The notes under the pieces were generated by a model that saw only the letters and a program-made list of their open reading frames with translations, was not told where the DNA came from and searched no databases. From Amorphophallus konjac (Eukaryota; Streptophyta; Magnoliopsida; Alismatales; Araceae), in contig CM040120.1 in NCBI GenBank assembly GCA_022559845.1, positions 310,160,740 through 310,224,739 of the forward strand: 64,000 bases of DNA, read 5' to 3'. The first letter of the stretch is position 1; each line of letters opens with the position of its first letter. A program made the position numbers and the translations under genes. This document shows positions 12,345 to 22,852 of the stretch, one piece after another.

Positions 12345-13956
12345 TCAGCTGGTGTCGCCGCCCAATGCCGTTCCTCCGGAGATGACGTTGATGTGGACCC
12401 CTCGGGGGGCGTTGTCGATCTCCTCGGTGGCGTCTCGGTCTTCTTTGCGCCCGGCTGCAAACCGGGCCAGGTGCCCCTGACGGATGAGACGCTCGATCTC
12501 GTCTTGGAGCTGGTGACAGTCGCCGGTGTGGTGCCCGTGGTCGCCGTGGAACAGGAAATGCCTGTCGCGCTTGCGGTTCTTCGATCTCATTGGTTCGGGC
12601 TGGCAGAGGAGTCCCGAGTCTTTGATGTCTTCATAGATCTCGTAGACTGGCGCGGTCAACGGGGTGTATCGCTCATACTTCCGTTTGCGCTCTCCTTCCC
12701 GATCGCACTTCTTGCCCGAGCTAGGATTTGGCTCGGAGGCCCACTTCTTGTCCCCCTCCTGACCCGAGCCGGTTGTGTCTCGGCAAGCGCTGAGTACTTC
12801 TTCGCACTCGGCGTGGCGCAGTGCCAGAGTCACTAGCTCGGCAAGGGTCGAGGGAAGGTGGAGGACCAGTTCGTGACGGAGATTCTCGTCCCGGGTGCCC
12901 CCGGTCAGAGCGATCGTGGCCGAGGCCACATCCAGGCGGAGAATTCTGAGGGCTTCCGATTTAAATCGGTGGACATAAGCCCGGTGCCTTTCCCCTTGCG
13001 CCTGTTTGAGGGCCAGGAGCCCCGTTACTGACCTTGGGGGGGCGCTCCCGGCGAAGCTCTCCTTGAAGACTCGCCCGAATTGCCTGAAGTCCTGGATAAA
13101 CCCAGGGGCGAGGGCCCGGAACCATGCCTGAGCACCTTGGACCAGGGTGGCCACAAAGGCTCGGCATTTGATAGGATTCGGCGTTCCATGCAGAGTTACC
13201 AGGGCGTCGAAGCTATCGTAGTGGTCGACTGGGTCGCCCTGGCCATCATAGAGCTTGAAGGTCGGAATGGAGGTTCTGGGAGACACCTCTGCCTTCAAGA
13301 TGTATTCGGAGAAAGGGGATTTCTCCTCGTCCTCCGGGAAAGAGGTTTTCTACAGGGCGCGGAGGGCGTGCTCTTGCTCTGCAAAACGTCTTTCGAAATC
13401 CCTCAGTTGGAGGGATAGTTTCGGCTGCGGTCGTGCCGTGGGACTGGGGGGAGCGTCGTGGCGATCATCAGGAACGTCAGCGCCCGGCGCGGAGGCCTCG
13501 CCCCCTGTTTCCCTTTTCTAGGCGTGGAGGAATCCTCTTGCTCCGGGGGCAGAGCTTGCGAGGGTCCTCCAACGTTGTTGCGGATGAGCTGCTGACCGCG
13601 GAGGGTGAAGCGGCCCCTGGCGGTATGCTGGGACGCACTTCGACGGGGGGGGGGGGGGGGGGGCTCCCGGACGGGGCGCGGGACCTAGCATCCCTTGCCG
13701 CCTGGGCCCTCATGAGCTCCACGAGAACGTCAAGCTTCTTATTGAGGGCCTGGAAGACCTCGTCACCACCGTTGGGGGGTACCCCTGTCGCCGTCGGAGG
13801 GGGCGGCGGCCCGTTGGTGGGGACGCTGGCGTTGGAGGGAGGGTTCTGTGAGGCCCTAGAGGGGCCATCTCCTGCCGCCACCACGGCCTTACCCCTCCCG
13901 CCGGCGGACCTCCTCCCTGAGCTTCTTCTCACCATCTTGGCTCTTCGTGCGTTTCC
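12345..13956 (-). pseudogene. Tat gag (frameshifted)
   Basis: The start is most likely the methionine of MVRRSSGRRSAGG near 13935. The N-terminal part is proline- and serine-rich with a short helix (VFQALNKKLDVLVELM). A frame change between 13298 and 13477 leads to the core Gag domain with PTFKLYDGQGDP, AWFRALAPG and LLALKQAQGERHRAYV. The zinc-binding knuckle is degenerate: FHGDHGHHTGDCHQL keeps the G-H and last C but lacks the first cysteine in this form. The region 13645-13665 is a long G run that may hide a sequencing slip. Gag forms the particle shell in this family. Confidence 0.8.
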
Positions 13957-13970
13957 CACAGACGGCGCCA
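13952..13970 (-). promoter_or_regulatory. Primer binding site of Tat element
   Basis: The minus strand reads TGGCGCCGTCTGTGGGAAA two bases after the 5' LTR end. TGGCGCC-type sites are usual for Tat and Athila elements, pairing with the 3' end of a tRNA other than initiator Met. Confidence 0.75.
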
Positions 13971-13972
13971 GA

Positions 13973-14761
13973 TAAAGAGGCGAAATCTCGCGCTGTGTCC
14001 TGAGCGGGCTGTGGATCACCAGAAGATGAACTGCAAGACAGGGAAACGTATCAGAGGGCCCAGGGGGTTTTCCTGGGGAAAAACCCTCCGATGGTTAAGT
14101 CAGTAGAGCTGTGGTGGAAGCAATAATGGGGAGGAGAAAAACTAGTGCGCGAGATTCCTCTCCACCAGAGGGGTGAAGCGGATTGTGCTCAGGAGTTTGG
14201 GTGTATGAGTGCCTTAATGGCTCTTTTTCTCTTACCTTCCATCGGAGGGTATCCCTGGTTTAAATAGTACGCCACCTTCAGGAGTCCTGCAAGCTGAGGG
14301 GTTTCCGACGGGAGTTACGTCCTCAACGTGGGCTTTCATGGCCTTATCGTGGGAACGTTATCGCCTCGAAGTCCGGCGGCTTCTTGATTCCCCTGTCCGT
14401 TGGGGACTCTTAACGGCAGCACGAACAGATAATATCCAGTCTGGCCGAGCTTCTGAAACGCCAGCCCTGTCCGGGCGATGAGCATAGCTCGGCGAAAGAG
14501 GAGTTGGATAGGTCGGCGAATGCCTGTCTCCCCCGGGCGGGGAAACGGCTTGGACCGGACCCTCCTTGTGTCCTGACCATTACTCGGGCCCTCCGAGCCT
14601 AGGGGCCGCCGGGGAGAGTTGGTTCCTCGAGTGTTTGTTCATTGGGCTTTTCTTTCCTAAGTGGGCCCTGTGGGCTGTCACTCAGGTGAGCTTGCCTCGT
14701 TGGACCCTGCTGGGTCTTGTTGGGCTGCTCTTTGAGTGGGCTGCAGAAATCCCCCTCTCCA
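13973..14761 (-). repeat. 5' LTR of the Tat element
   Basis: This 789-bp copy pairs with 3534-4322. Its first two bases are TA instead of TG. It ends CCTCTCCA and is followed by the target duplication atacc at 14762-14766. Confidence 0.9.
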
Positions 14762-14766
14762 ATACC

Positions 14767-16319
14767 TTCTCTGAGGCTTTCTAGTGTTGCCATTGGTCTT
14801 CTGCTAAGAGCGTCTGCTACAACATTTGCCTTCCCTGGATGATATTGAATTGTAAAGTCAAAGTCCTTAAGATACTCCAACCACCTGGGTTGTCGCATAT
14901 TTAACTCCTTCTAGGGAAAAGATATTTCAGACTTTTATGATCTAAGAATATTGTGAACTTCTCCCCATAAAGTCAATGTCGCCAAATTTTTAATGCAAAT
15001 ATAACCGCAGCTAATTCTAGATCATGCACAGGATAATTCTCTTCATGACGCTTCAGCTACCTTGAGGAATAACAGATCACCTTCCCATTTTACATAAGAA
15101 CGCATCCTAGGCCAATGCCAGATGCATCTGTATAGACTTCAAACCCACGGCCTTCTGTCGACAATGTTAAAATTGGTGCAGTGGTAAGGTGTTCCTTAAG
15201 GGTTTGAAAACTCTCCTTGTAGTCCTTCGACCATATAAAAGGATTTTCTTTTCTTGTAAATCTAGTCAAAGGAACGACGATCTTAGAGAAATATTTAATA
15301 AATCTCATGTAATAGCCAACTAGCCCTAGAAAGCTTCTTGCTTCTGACACGGTCGTTGGCTGGCTCCAGTTCTTAACAGCTTCCACTTTAGAAGGATCGA
15401 CAACGATACCTTCCTTTGAAATAATATGGCCAAGGAACGAGACTTCCTTTAGCCAAAACTCACACTTACTAAGCCTTGCATAGAGTTTGTGTTCTCTTAG
15501 TGTATGCAAGGCTATCCTCAAGTGCTCTTCATGCTCTTCCTTAGTCTTGGAATATATAATAATGCCATCAATAAATACGACCACAAATTGGTCGAGATAA
15601 GGTCTGAAGACATTGTTCATAAGTTGCATAAATGCTACCGGGGTATTAGTTAACCCGAACAACATTACCACAAATTCATAGTGGTCGTAACGGCTCCGAA
15701 AAGTAGTCTTATAAATGTCTTCATCTTTGATCTTGAGTTGATGATATCCTGACATGAGATCTATATTGGAGAAATATTCTGCTCCCGAAATTTGATCAAA
15801 GAGCTCATCGATACGCGGCAATGGATACTTGTTCTTGATAGTAAGTTGATTCAGTCGCCGGTAATCGACACACAACCTGAGAGATCCATCCTTCTTCCTA
15901 ACAAATAGAACCGGCGCACCCCAAGGGGATGTGCTGGGTCGAATGAATCCCTTGTCTAGTAGTTCCTGAAGCTATTTCTTCAATTCCTTAAGTTCGGTGG
16001 GGGACATCCTGTAGGGAGCTATTGAAACAGGTGCTACTCCGGGAATGAGTTCAATGGAGAATTTTACTTCCCTTTCGGGTGGTAAACCGGGTAGATCTGA
16101 TGGAAATACATCAGGGAACTCATTTACGATAGGAATATCTTCTAAGACGATCTCCTTGGATTCAGTGATAATTACGGAAGCAAGAAAGGCTTCACATCCT
16201 TGTGAGATAAGTCTGCAAGCGTGAAGAGATGAACTAATGGCAGGGTGCTTACTATATTTGATACCAAGAAAAGAAAACCTTGGAAGACCAGGTTTCCGAA
16301 AAGAGATAATCCTATTCTA
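14767..16319 (-). pseudogene. Tekay reverse transcriptase and RNase H (broken)
   Basis: Minus-strand reverse transcriptase with [31 protein letters not shown] and the palm motif [11 protein letters not shown], in which the second catalytic aspartate is glycine. The connection and RNase H begin with [19 protein letters not shown] and reappear as YHPGKANVVADALSRRP at 14800-14890, where the Tat insertion cuts the frame. A TAG stop at 15972-15974 lies in the segment before the fingers ([17 protein letters not shown]), and another stop lies at 15090. The aspartate change alone should abolish activity. Confidence 0.9.
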
Positions 16320-17623
16320 TCAATTTATGTAGGCATCATGATCTACAAGCCAATCTACCCCTAATATAGCATCATAACCCTCCATATCAAGGCATACGAG
16401 GTTGGCAGGAAGATTGTGTCCTTCTACCCTTACCTCACTATTGGGATAATAGTTTATGAGTTTGGTTCCAGGACCTAAAGGTGTAGTAATAGCAAGGTCT
16501 GAAGGTAAAGGAACTGATGAAAGAGGTAAAATTTTTGCAAAGGCGATAGATATAAAAGAATGAGAAGCACCAGTATCAAATAGTACGAATGCAAGATGTG
16601 AACAGATGTGAATGGTACCTTCTATAAGCCCATCATTTGGGGGCACTTCTTCATCTAAAACCCCATTGAGACGAGCCTGTCTCTTACGTCCACCTCCAGA
16701 AGATAGCTCCTTCATAAGGGGGTAATCCAGCATGCGGTGCTTCCTGCTGCCACAACGTAGACAAGCGCCAAGGCGCTTCCAGCATTCTTCGGCCGAATGA
16801 CCGAACTTCTCACAAAAAGTACAAGCCATGACGACCTGCTTATCTTCTTCCTTGCCTTTCTTGTTCTTTGGCAGCCACTACCACTCCCATTTCGGGACCT
16901 TTTATTACTATCACGAGATTTGTAGGGTTCTGTGATGCTAAATTTGCCTTTCTTATCATGCCGATCTGACCTTGGGCTCAGCTCCTCGCCCTTACATTTT
17001 AACTTCTCGACCTTCTCTGAGGTCCTTTCGCAGAGATATGCCCGTTGGATCATCTCCACATAAGTACGGATATTTTGAGTCCCGAGCTGCTGAATAAAAT
17101 CGGGTCTTAATCCATCCATGAACCGATTAGCCTTTAGTAAGTCGGAACTAACCAGATGAGAAGCATATGGCGCCAGCCTGGAAAACTGAAGCTCATATTC
17201 TGCCATCGACAACATGCCCTGGCGCAAAGAAGCAAATTCCACAGCCTTCCGTTCTTTGACGTGCTTGAAAAAATATTTGGCATGAAATAGCATAAGAAAG
17301 CCTTCCCATGTATGTGGTGCGTCTTCTGGCGGTGCCGGAACTGACTCCCACCATGTACGTGCATCTTTGTTAAGTTGAAAGGCAGCTAGACGCACTTTGT
17401 CTTGGTCAGCACATTGCATGACCTCAAATATACTGTTCATCTCGTCGATCCAGTTCTCAGCCTCGTCTGAATTAGAAGAACCATAGAATCATGGAGGGTT
17501 TAGACTCTAAAAGTTACGATGTAGGTCTCCAGCTCTTGCGCCCGCTTGCGCCATGGTTTGTAGTGCTTGTGTCAGACCCACAACGGTCTCTTGCATGCCG
17601 TTCTAGTCTACGCGATGAGCCAT
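16320..17623 (-). pseudogene. Tekay gag, zinc knuckle and protease
   Basis: Gag most likely starts at 17621-17623 (MAHRV). Several stops are in its first 60 codons. The core domain follows with FQLNKDARTWWES, FLMLFHAKYF and the EYELQFSRLAPYA motif. A frameshift near 16850 leads into a zinc knuckle (CTFCEKFGHSAEECW), a second cysteine pair (CLRCGSRKH), and then the protease with LFDTGASHSFIS and ILGVDWL. The frame stops at 16320. Roles known for the family are particle formation and Gag-Pol cleavage; no function is expected here. Confidence 0.85.
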
Positions 17624-17847
17624 TAGAATAGGAATAAGGTACCTGAGAAAAATAATGAATTTTGTTAATTCTAATGGAATGAGTGGGTTTAAGCTTAGAA
17701 ATAATTCTAATAACTATCTCATCTCAAGTTCTACCCAATTTCCTCTCACAGGTTGGGGATTTTCTTTCCTAGTTTCATAGGTGTGGGTCCTTAAACCTTG
17801 GACTTAACCTATGACATGACTTTTCCCTAGGACTTACTTATGCATAG

Positions 17848-17860
17848 GCACTGATACCAA
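17848..17860 (-). promoter_or_regulatory. Primer binding site of Tekay element
   Basis: The minus strand reads TTGGTATCAGTGC six bases after the LTR end TGACA. It matches the TGGTATCAGAGC initiator-Met tRNA site with one or two changes. Bases 17624-17847 are leader sequence without coding signal. Confidence 0.75.
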
Positions 17861-17866
17861 CTTAAC

Positions 17867-17972
17867 TGTCACGCCCCGAGCTTTAATTACAGTGAAAGAT
17901 GATCTCAGGAAACGTGAACAGTCAGCATGGTAAGTCTCGAGCAAGAAATATAATTCAAAGCGCAATAACAAC
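17867..17972 (-). repeat. 5' LTR of Tekay element, inner piece
   Basis: The plus strand begins TGTCACGCCCCGAG, the inverse of the LTR end, next to the primer site. After 106 bases the sequence passes into the CACTA terminus at 17973. The rest of this LTR resumes at about 49450. Confidence 0.7.
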
Positions 17973-18235
17973 CACTACAAGAAAAAGCGGTATTTCAGAC
18001 GGGAATTTGAGACGGATTAATTTCCGTCGCATTTACATATGTAAATTCAGACGGATATTATTCGTCTCAAATTCCATATGTATTTGGGACTGAATTATTC
18101 CGTCTGAATATCCGTTTGAATTTACAGACGGATATTCAGATGACTAAATTCAAGTCTGAAACTAGACACGAATATTCAGACGAATAATCTTACGTCTTAA
18201 ATTTGAGACGGAAATTGATTCCGTCCGAAGTTTCG
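17973..18235 (+). repeat. CACTA terminal repeat and subterminal motif cluster
   Basis: After the terminus, copies of a motif close to CAGACGGATATT occur in both orientations about every 20-30 bases (for example near 17985, 18046, 18092, 18123, 18215). Such clusters bind the small transposon protein (TNPA in En/Spm) and are needed for transposition. The copies have diverged. Confidence 0.75.
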
Positions 18236-18503
18236 TCTCACATTTTCCCTCTCCCGCCACATTCGAGACCGCCATTTCCTCATTTCCCCCACCCTCCCTC
18301 TCACTCTTACTATTTCTCCTCCGTCTTCCCCGTCGGAGCCGCCGCCACCCTCGTCCCTCTCGACGTCGCCGCCGCCGTCCGCGTCGTCTCCGCCAGCCTT
18401 CATCGTCACCGTCGCCGCCGTCCTCGTCCCTCTTGTCATCCGCACCATCGCCTCCTCCCTCTCGTCGTCGCTGCCGCCTCTTGTCATCGCCACCGCCTCT
18501 CCG
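18236..18503 (+). other. Possible first exon of the transposase transcript
   Basis: Pyrimidine-rich then GC-rich sequence full of CCGCCG and CGTC words ends at a good splice donor (CCGGTAAGTCCC, about 18502). The next strong acceptor is TTGGGTGCAG at 22843-22852, right before the transposase start. I infer a 5' untranslated exon and a long first intron holding the captured SNF2 segment. No start codon is proposed. Confidence 0.35.
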
Positions 18504-18559
18504 GTAAGTCCCATCCCCCTCCCCCTCCCTCGCGAGCGCAAGTGCCCTTTTTTTTGGGA

Positions 18560-18960
18560 TCATCGGAGGGGTTCAAGAAGGGTACGTGGGGGGGGGGGGA
18601 GAGGGGGAGCTCGGAGGGAGAGGAGGAGGTCGCCGGTGGGAGGGGAGGTGGGGTTCAGGGAGGGTGGGGGGGATGGGGAGCTCGGAGGGGGAGGTTGCCG
18701 GTGGGAGGGGAGGAGGGGTTCAGGGAGGGGCGACCGGTGGCAGGGAGGGGGAGCTTAGAGGGGGAGGGGGGGAGCTCAGAGGGGGAGGGGGGGTTCAGGT
18801 AGGGGCGACCGGTGGCTGGGCGACTGGTGGCAGGGAGGGGGAGCTCGGAGGGGGAGGGGAGGTCGTCGGTGGGAGTGGGTTCAGGGGGGGGGTCATCGGT
18901 GGGAGGGGAAGGGGGGTTCAGGGAGGGTGGAGGAGCTCGGAGGGGGAGGAGGAGGCCTCT
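18560..18960 (+). repeat. G-rich imperfect minisatellite
   Basis: About 400 bases are almost pure purine on the plus strand, built from variants of GGGAGGGGGAGCTCGGA and GGGGTTCAGGGAGG, roughly 30-60 bases apart. Runs of three or more G recur densely, so G-quadruplex formation is plausible. Bases 18961-19361 after it show no gene apart from a diverged possible tail of the SNF2 fragment. Confidence 0.7.
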
Positions 18961-19377
18961 TCTGATCTCAGATAACCAGGCTAGGCCTCTGATTCTTGAT
19001 TTTTGGAACCATATTATAGGGCTATCTTTTTCCTTATGCGTCTACATGTTTGTGAAATATATTATGAATTATTCAATGCCATCTGGCATCCTTCATATGG
19101 ACTATGGTGTATTTTGGGAATCATCTCAAAACCCTGTGATGAGGGTTCACGGGTGTTCTGTCAAAGAACAAAATCTAAACACAGGGTGAAAGAGTCGACT
19201 CTCACAGTCGACACATTTCATCGAGAAGTCTGTTTCTAGCAAAGAAACAAAAAATCCAGTCGAAAGTGTCGACTCTAAGATTCGACACATTTTGGCAGAG
19301 GATATTTTTATTCTTGATGTTTTTTTCCTATTGACATTAAAACAGCCCTTATTGCATGTCATTTGATTTGGTTGAAT

Positions 19378-20334
19378 ATTTTTATTCTTCATGTTTTTTT
19401 GGATAAGTAATGATTTGTATTATGTAAGAGAATGTACAGAAGAAGTTGGAGATGACTACTCTAGCTCCAGTCGGCTAACCTCCCTTCATTGCATTATATC
19501 ATACTAGAAAAACTAGAAATGTGGAAAACTTATAAGGAGCTTTACAATTAATGTTAAATCTTTTAAATATGCTAATATCTCGCTTCCTCTTTAACCTTGT
19601 CAATGCTTCATGGAATTCTATGCTGTGGCGGCTGTCTTCCAATATTTGGATTAGAAGATTTTCTTTAAGCACATAATCTCCTTGGAAAATTTTTTCACAT
19701 CTCTGCTTCCAGATATGCCAAACTGTGGTTCTCAGTAGCACTCTCACCAGCTTCAGAATTGGCCCTTTCTTAGGGCAGTTATTAGCAAGCTTTACAATTT
19801 CCAGATTGAGAGTTTTAGGAGACCGGTGCAAGTCTAGCCTACTTAGAATTTCTTTCCAAATCCAATTAGAGTAAGGACATTCAAAGAATAGATGTTCTGA
19901 AAATTCACAATTATTTTTACAAAAGTAGCACATAGAAGCAAGGTGTTGTCATCTCTTTTGTAAATTGTCCATAGTTGGGAGTTTGCTTAACACTGCTTGC
20001 CACAGACAGTGAGAGGCTCTTTGTATTGTCGGCCCCTTCCAGATCCATTCACTATAAAGCAAAGGTGTAGCTTTTGCTCTTATTACTTCCCAGCAATGTG
20101 CTGTAGTGAACATCCCATTATTATGGTTCCATCGGATTTCATCTCTTCCACCTGATGCAATAGGGATCCCTAATATTGTATTCCAAAGGTCTGCCATTTT
20201 AGAAGAAGCAGGTTGTGGTAAAGACCAACACCCATTGGTAACAAAGGCAGCCACCTTGCATTCCTTTTGCGTCTCTAGATCTTGCATGCCATTTTTCTAT
20301 CTCAAATCATGTTTTCAAAGAGGGTCATAAGGCC
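19378..20334 (-). mobile_element. 5'-truncated L1-type LINE fragment
   Basis: The minus strand encodes the C-terminal zinc-binding domain of plant L1 reverse transcriptases (zf-RVT): WSLPQPASSKMADLWNTI, ASHCLWQAVLSKLPT and MCYFCKNNCEFSEHLFFECP. A stop separates the two parts near 19949. A T run at 19393-19399 marks the poly(A) end. Near-identical 16-base flanks (tttgatttggttgaat at 19362-19377 and tttaatttggttgaat at 20335-20350) look like the target duplication. It inserted into the captured SNF2 fragment. Confidence 0.85.
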
Positions 20335-21100
20335 TTTAATTTGGTTGAATGGCATTGGGTGATTTATACACATGAAAACCTCCCATAAATACATATTAAA
20401 CTTCTAGGATACTCCTATAAGAGAGATGCCCTCTCCACATGCCTTAATTGAACCAAATAGAACCTTAGCATTAGGTGAGTGGAGGAATTGCTTCATTGCC
20501 AATTCCATCTGCTCAGTATTTGTGTCACCAGAAATCATACAATCACTTTCTCTCCAGCAGAGTCTGCAATTGACAAAATGTTCAAAAAGAATTTTGTCTT
20601 CACTCCATCTTTCAAGTCTATGGAGTCCAAAAGATTATTAATCTATTGATCTTTCACTTTCATGACACTCCAGTCTCGAGAAGCATAATCAGCACAATCT
20701 TTCAAACATGGATGCATGTACACTGCACTACCAACATCAATTCTCTTAAACTTCTCATATTTTCCGAAGTATCCTAGAATGTTTTTCTATCTGGGACTCA
20801 GACACAATAGCACAGTGAAATCAATGTGTCATGGCAACTCATCTAAGAATTTGCCTTTGTAGTAGTGCAAGACATCTTCGGTCATCTCCCGAAGGTCCTT
20901 TATGATAGAAATTCTCCTTTTACAATGATCTTCATTTTTCAATGTTTCTTCTACTATATCAAAGAAACCTACCTCTGCATCAACTTTCAGGTGCCTCCTA
21001 CTGCCACCTGATATACATGCTCTACTCAGGATACTTTCGTCTCATGGCATCTCATGATGAGTCTCATGGCATCTCGTGATGGTATATCTTGGGAGCTACA

Positions 21101-21484
21101 CATTGGTAAGTAGAAGAACTTCCTCTATATGACTTCTACTCTGTTAAGGCTGACAATAGATCTTAGCAGCTTGATGTTCTCAAAAATGGGAGGAGAACAT
21201 CCGTATTCTTTTCTTGGTCTATAAGCAGTTTTCTAGAATTGTGTGCGATGTAGGAGACGAGATAGGGGCTGCATGTCAGGAGAGGTTACTAAAGGTCCCT
21301 AGCCTTCTCATTTTAGATGAAGGCCATACTCCCAGAAATGAAGATACAAATACTCTTCCTACGCTAGAAAAGGTGCAAACTCCCCTCAAGGTGGTCCTTT
21401 CATAGACACTATTTCAGAATCATGTCAAAGAAGTTTTTAATATATTGAAGCTAGTGTGTCGTAAGTTTTCCTGAACATGGACTC
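21101..21484 (+). repeat. Left arm of 380-bp inverted repeat (SNF2 fragment)
   Basis: Its reverse complement matches 21504-21885 almost throughout; by eye 25-30 differences over 384 bases. Read on the plus strand it encodes the DEGH-box segment and goes on to [14 protein letters not shown], with a TAG stop just before it. A 22-bp tandem duplication (21039-21082) lies next to its outer end. Confidence 0.9.
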
Positions 21485-21503
21485 ATCATGACAAGATCGT
21501 GTC

Positions 21504-21885
21504 GAGTCCATGTTCTCAAACTTACGACGCACTAGATTTAATATATTAAAAACTTCTTTGACATGATTCTGAAATAGTGTCCCTGAAAGGACCATCTTAT
21601 GGGTTGTTTGGACATTTCTAGCATAGGAAGAGTATTTGTGTCTTCATTTCTGGGAGTATGGCCTTCATCTAAAATAAGAAGGCTAGGGACCTTTAGTAAC
21701 CTCTCCTGACATGCAGCCCCTATCTCTTCTCTTACATCGCACACAATTCTAGAAAACTGCTTATAGCCCAAGAAAAGAATACGTATGTTCTCCTCCCATT
21801 TTTGAAGAACATCAAGCTGCTGAGATCTATTGTCAGCCTTAAAAGAGTAGAAGTCATACATAGGAAGTTCTTCTACTTGCCAATG
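21504..21885 (-). repeat. Right arm of 380-bp inverted repeat (SNF2 fragment)
   Basis: This arm is in line with the rest of the captured gene on the minus strand, so the left arm is the inverted duplicate. The arms are separated by only 19 bases (21485-21503). Transcription from either side would give a long, nearly perfect hairpin. It carries its own frameshift after the DEGH box. Confidence 0.9.
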
Positions 21886-22082
21886 ATGGAACTCTCTTTC
21901 ACGTTGGCAGAATTCATTTAGGAATAATGATATTTAGCTAAAAAACTCTGAAGAAAGCTAATGAGCATGAAAGTATTTCCTGACCCTGGTGCATGTGCCA
22001 AAATGTAGCATCCAGGATTATCACCCACTAGGTATCTCACCAAGAAATTGAAGCCCTCTATCTGATGTGGCTTCATTTATTT

Positions 22083-22842
22083 ATTTTATCTTATTTATCT
22101 TATTTATCTTTGATGTTGATCTGACTAAAAAATGTGGATTGTTTCGCTTTGATGTTCTTCATTTGGAAATTTTCAACAATTGGATGTTATTTAACTTGTT
22201 ATATGCATAATGATAATTACCTTATTATTTAATTTTATGTTAGATAAAGACATGGGATAATCACTATGAGCTGAGGTGCGTGGGTGCAACCTAATATTAC
22301 ACGCACCTTAGGAGAGCGTGTTAAAATTGTGTCAATGAATCTTCCCATTCAAGACTTTGGGATTAATGTGTATGTTCTCATTTTTTTACGAGAATGTATA
22401 TATCTACCTCAAAGTCATGAATTGTCCCGTTAGGACAGTCTGTGAATGTTTGATCGCACTTAGGCAGTCATTTACTATATGTGTTTGTATGGTGTGTTGA
22501 GAATTTTGGTTGCGTCTCCTCACTCTTCTCTAATATACCATTATTGATTTTGAGTGTCTTCTTAACCACTTACTTGTAGGTGTTGAAGAAAATTTAAAAA
22601 TCAATAAATATTTTTGGTATATTGGAGAAGTGTAGGGAGATGCTGTCGAAATTTTCAGCAAATCGTGCAACACATATAGTAAGTGATTGTGCGATCAAAC
22701 CTTCATGGATGGGTTAAAAAGTGATAATCTAATTAATAGTCCTCTTCCAACTGCAAATGGTCTATAGTGGATGATGTGAGAAAATGGTTGTGAATATTTT
22801 TAGGAGTAATGATTTCAAAGTTAGGATGTGTATTAACATTTA
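22083..22842. other. AT-rich stretch before the transposase
   Basis: No coding region, RNA gene or clear repeat is seen. The sequence ends in a splice acceptor at 22843-22852, so it is probably intron or 5' region of the transposase gene. Confidence 0.5.
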
Positions 22843-22852
22843 TTGGGTGCAG

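Larger units (their letters stand above)
3534..14761 (-). mobile_element. Tat-lineage Ty3 retrotransposon inserted in Tekay pol
   Basis: The element is bounded by two 789-bp LTRs and by a 5-bp target duplication, atacc, at 3529-3533 and 14762-14766. Sense order on the minus strand is LTR, primer site starting TGGCGCCGTC, gag, protease, reverse transcriptase, RNase H, integrase, then a gene in the opposite direction, then the polypurine tract and LTR. No chromodomain follows the integrase. The TGGCGCC primer site and the antisense gene between pol and the 3' LTR are characteristic of the Tat group (RIRE2/Retand-like). Its pol is a single frame with few stops, so it is among the younger insertions here. 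Confidence 0.9.
20351..22078 (-). pseudogene. Captured CLSY/DRD1-type SNF2 gene fragment
   Basis: Read on the minus strand from 22078, the sequence gives [12 protein letters not shown], then [18 protein letters not shown] (Walker A with lysine changed to asparagine). Next come LPMYDFYSFKADNRSQQL and [15 protein letters not shown], the DEGH box typical of the plant CLASSY/DRD1 branch of SNF2 ATPases. After an inverted copy at 21101-21484 the minus strand resumes at about 21038 with KDLREMTEDVLHYYKGKF. The helicase C-terminal lobe follows with GSIKACGEGISLIGVS near 20440. Several stops and frameshifts are present. A diverged continuation may lie beyond the LINE at 19300-19361. CLSY/DRD1 proteins recruit Pol IV or Pol V in RNA-directed DNA methylation. 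This copy has no intact product. Confidence 0.85.

Noticed and set aside
13640..13668. Long G run in Tat gag as a programmed frameshift site
   Set aside because: The run is uninterrupted and may be a sequencing or assembly length error. Gag already has other frame damage nearby, so no programmed event can be argued.
18203..18802. Plus-strand frame of 199 codons over the GC-rich exon and G-rich tract
   Set aside because: Low-complexity sequence with no methionine context or domain. A splice donor near 18502 fits better, and the G-rich part codes only biased residues on any strand.
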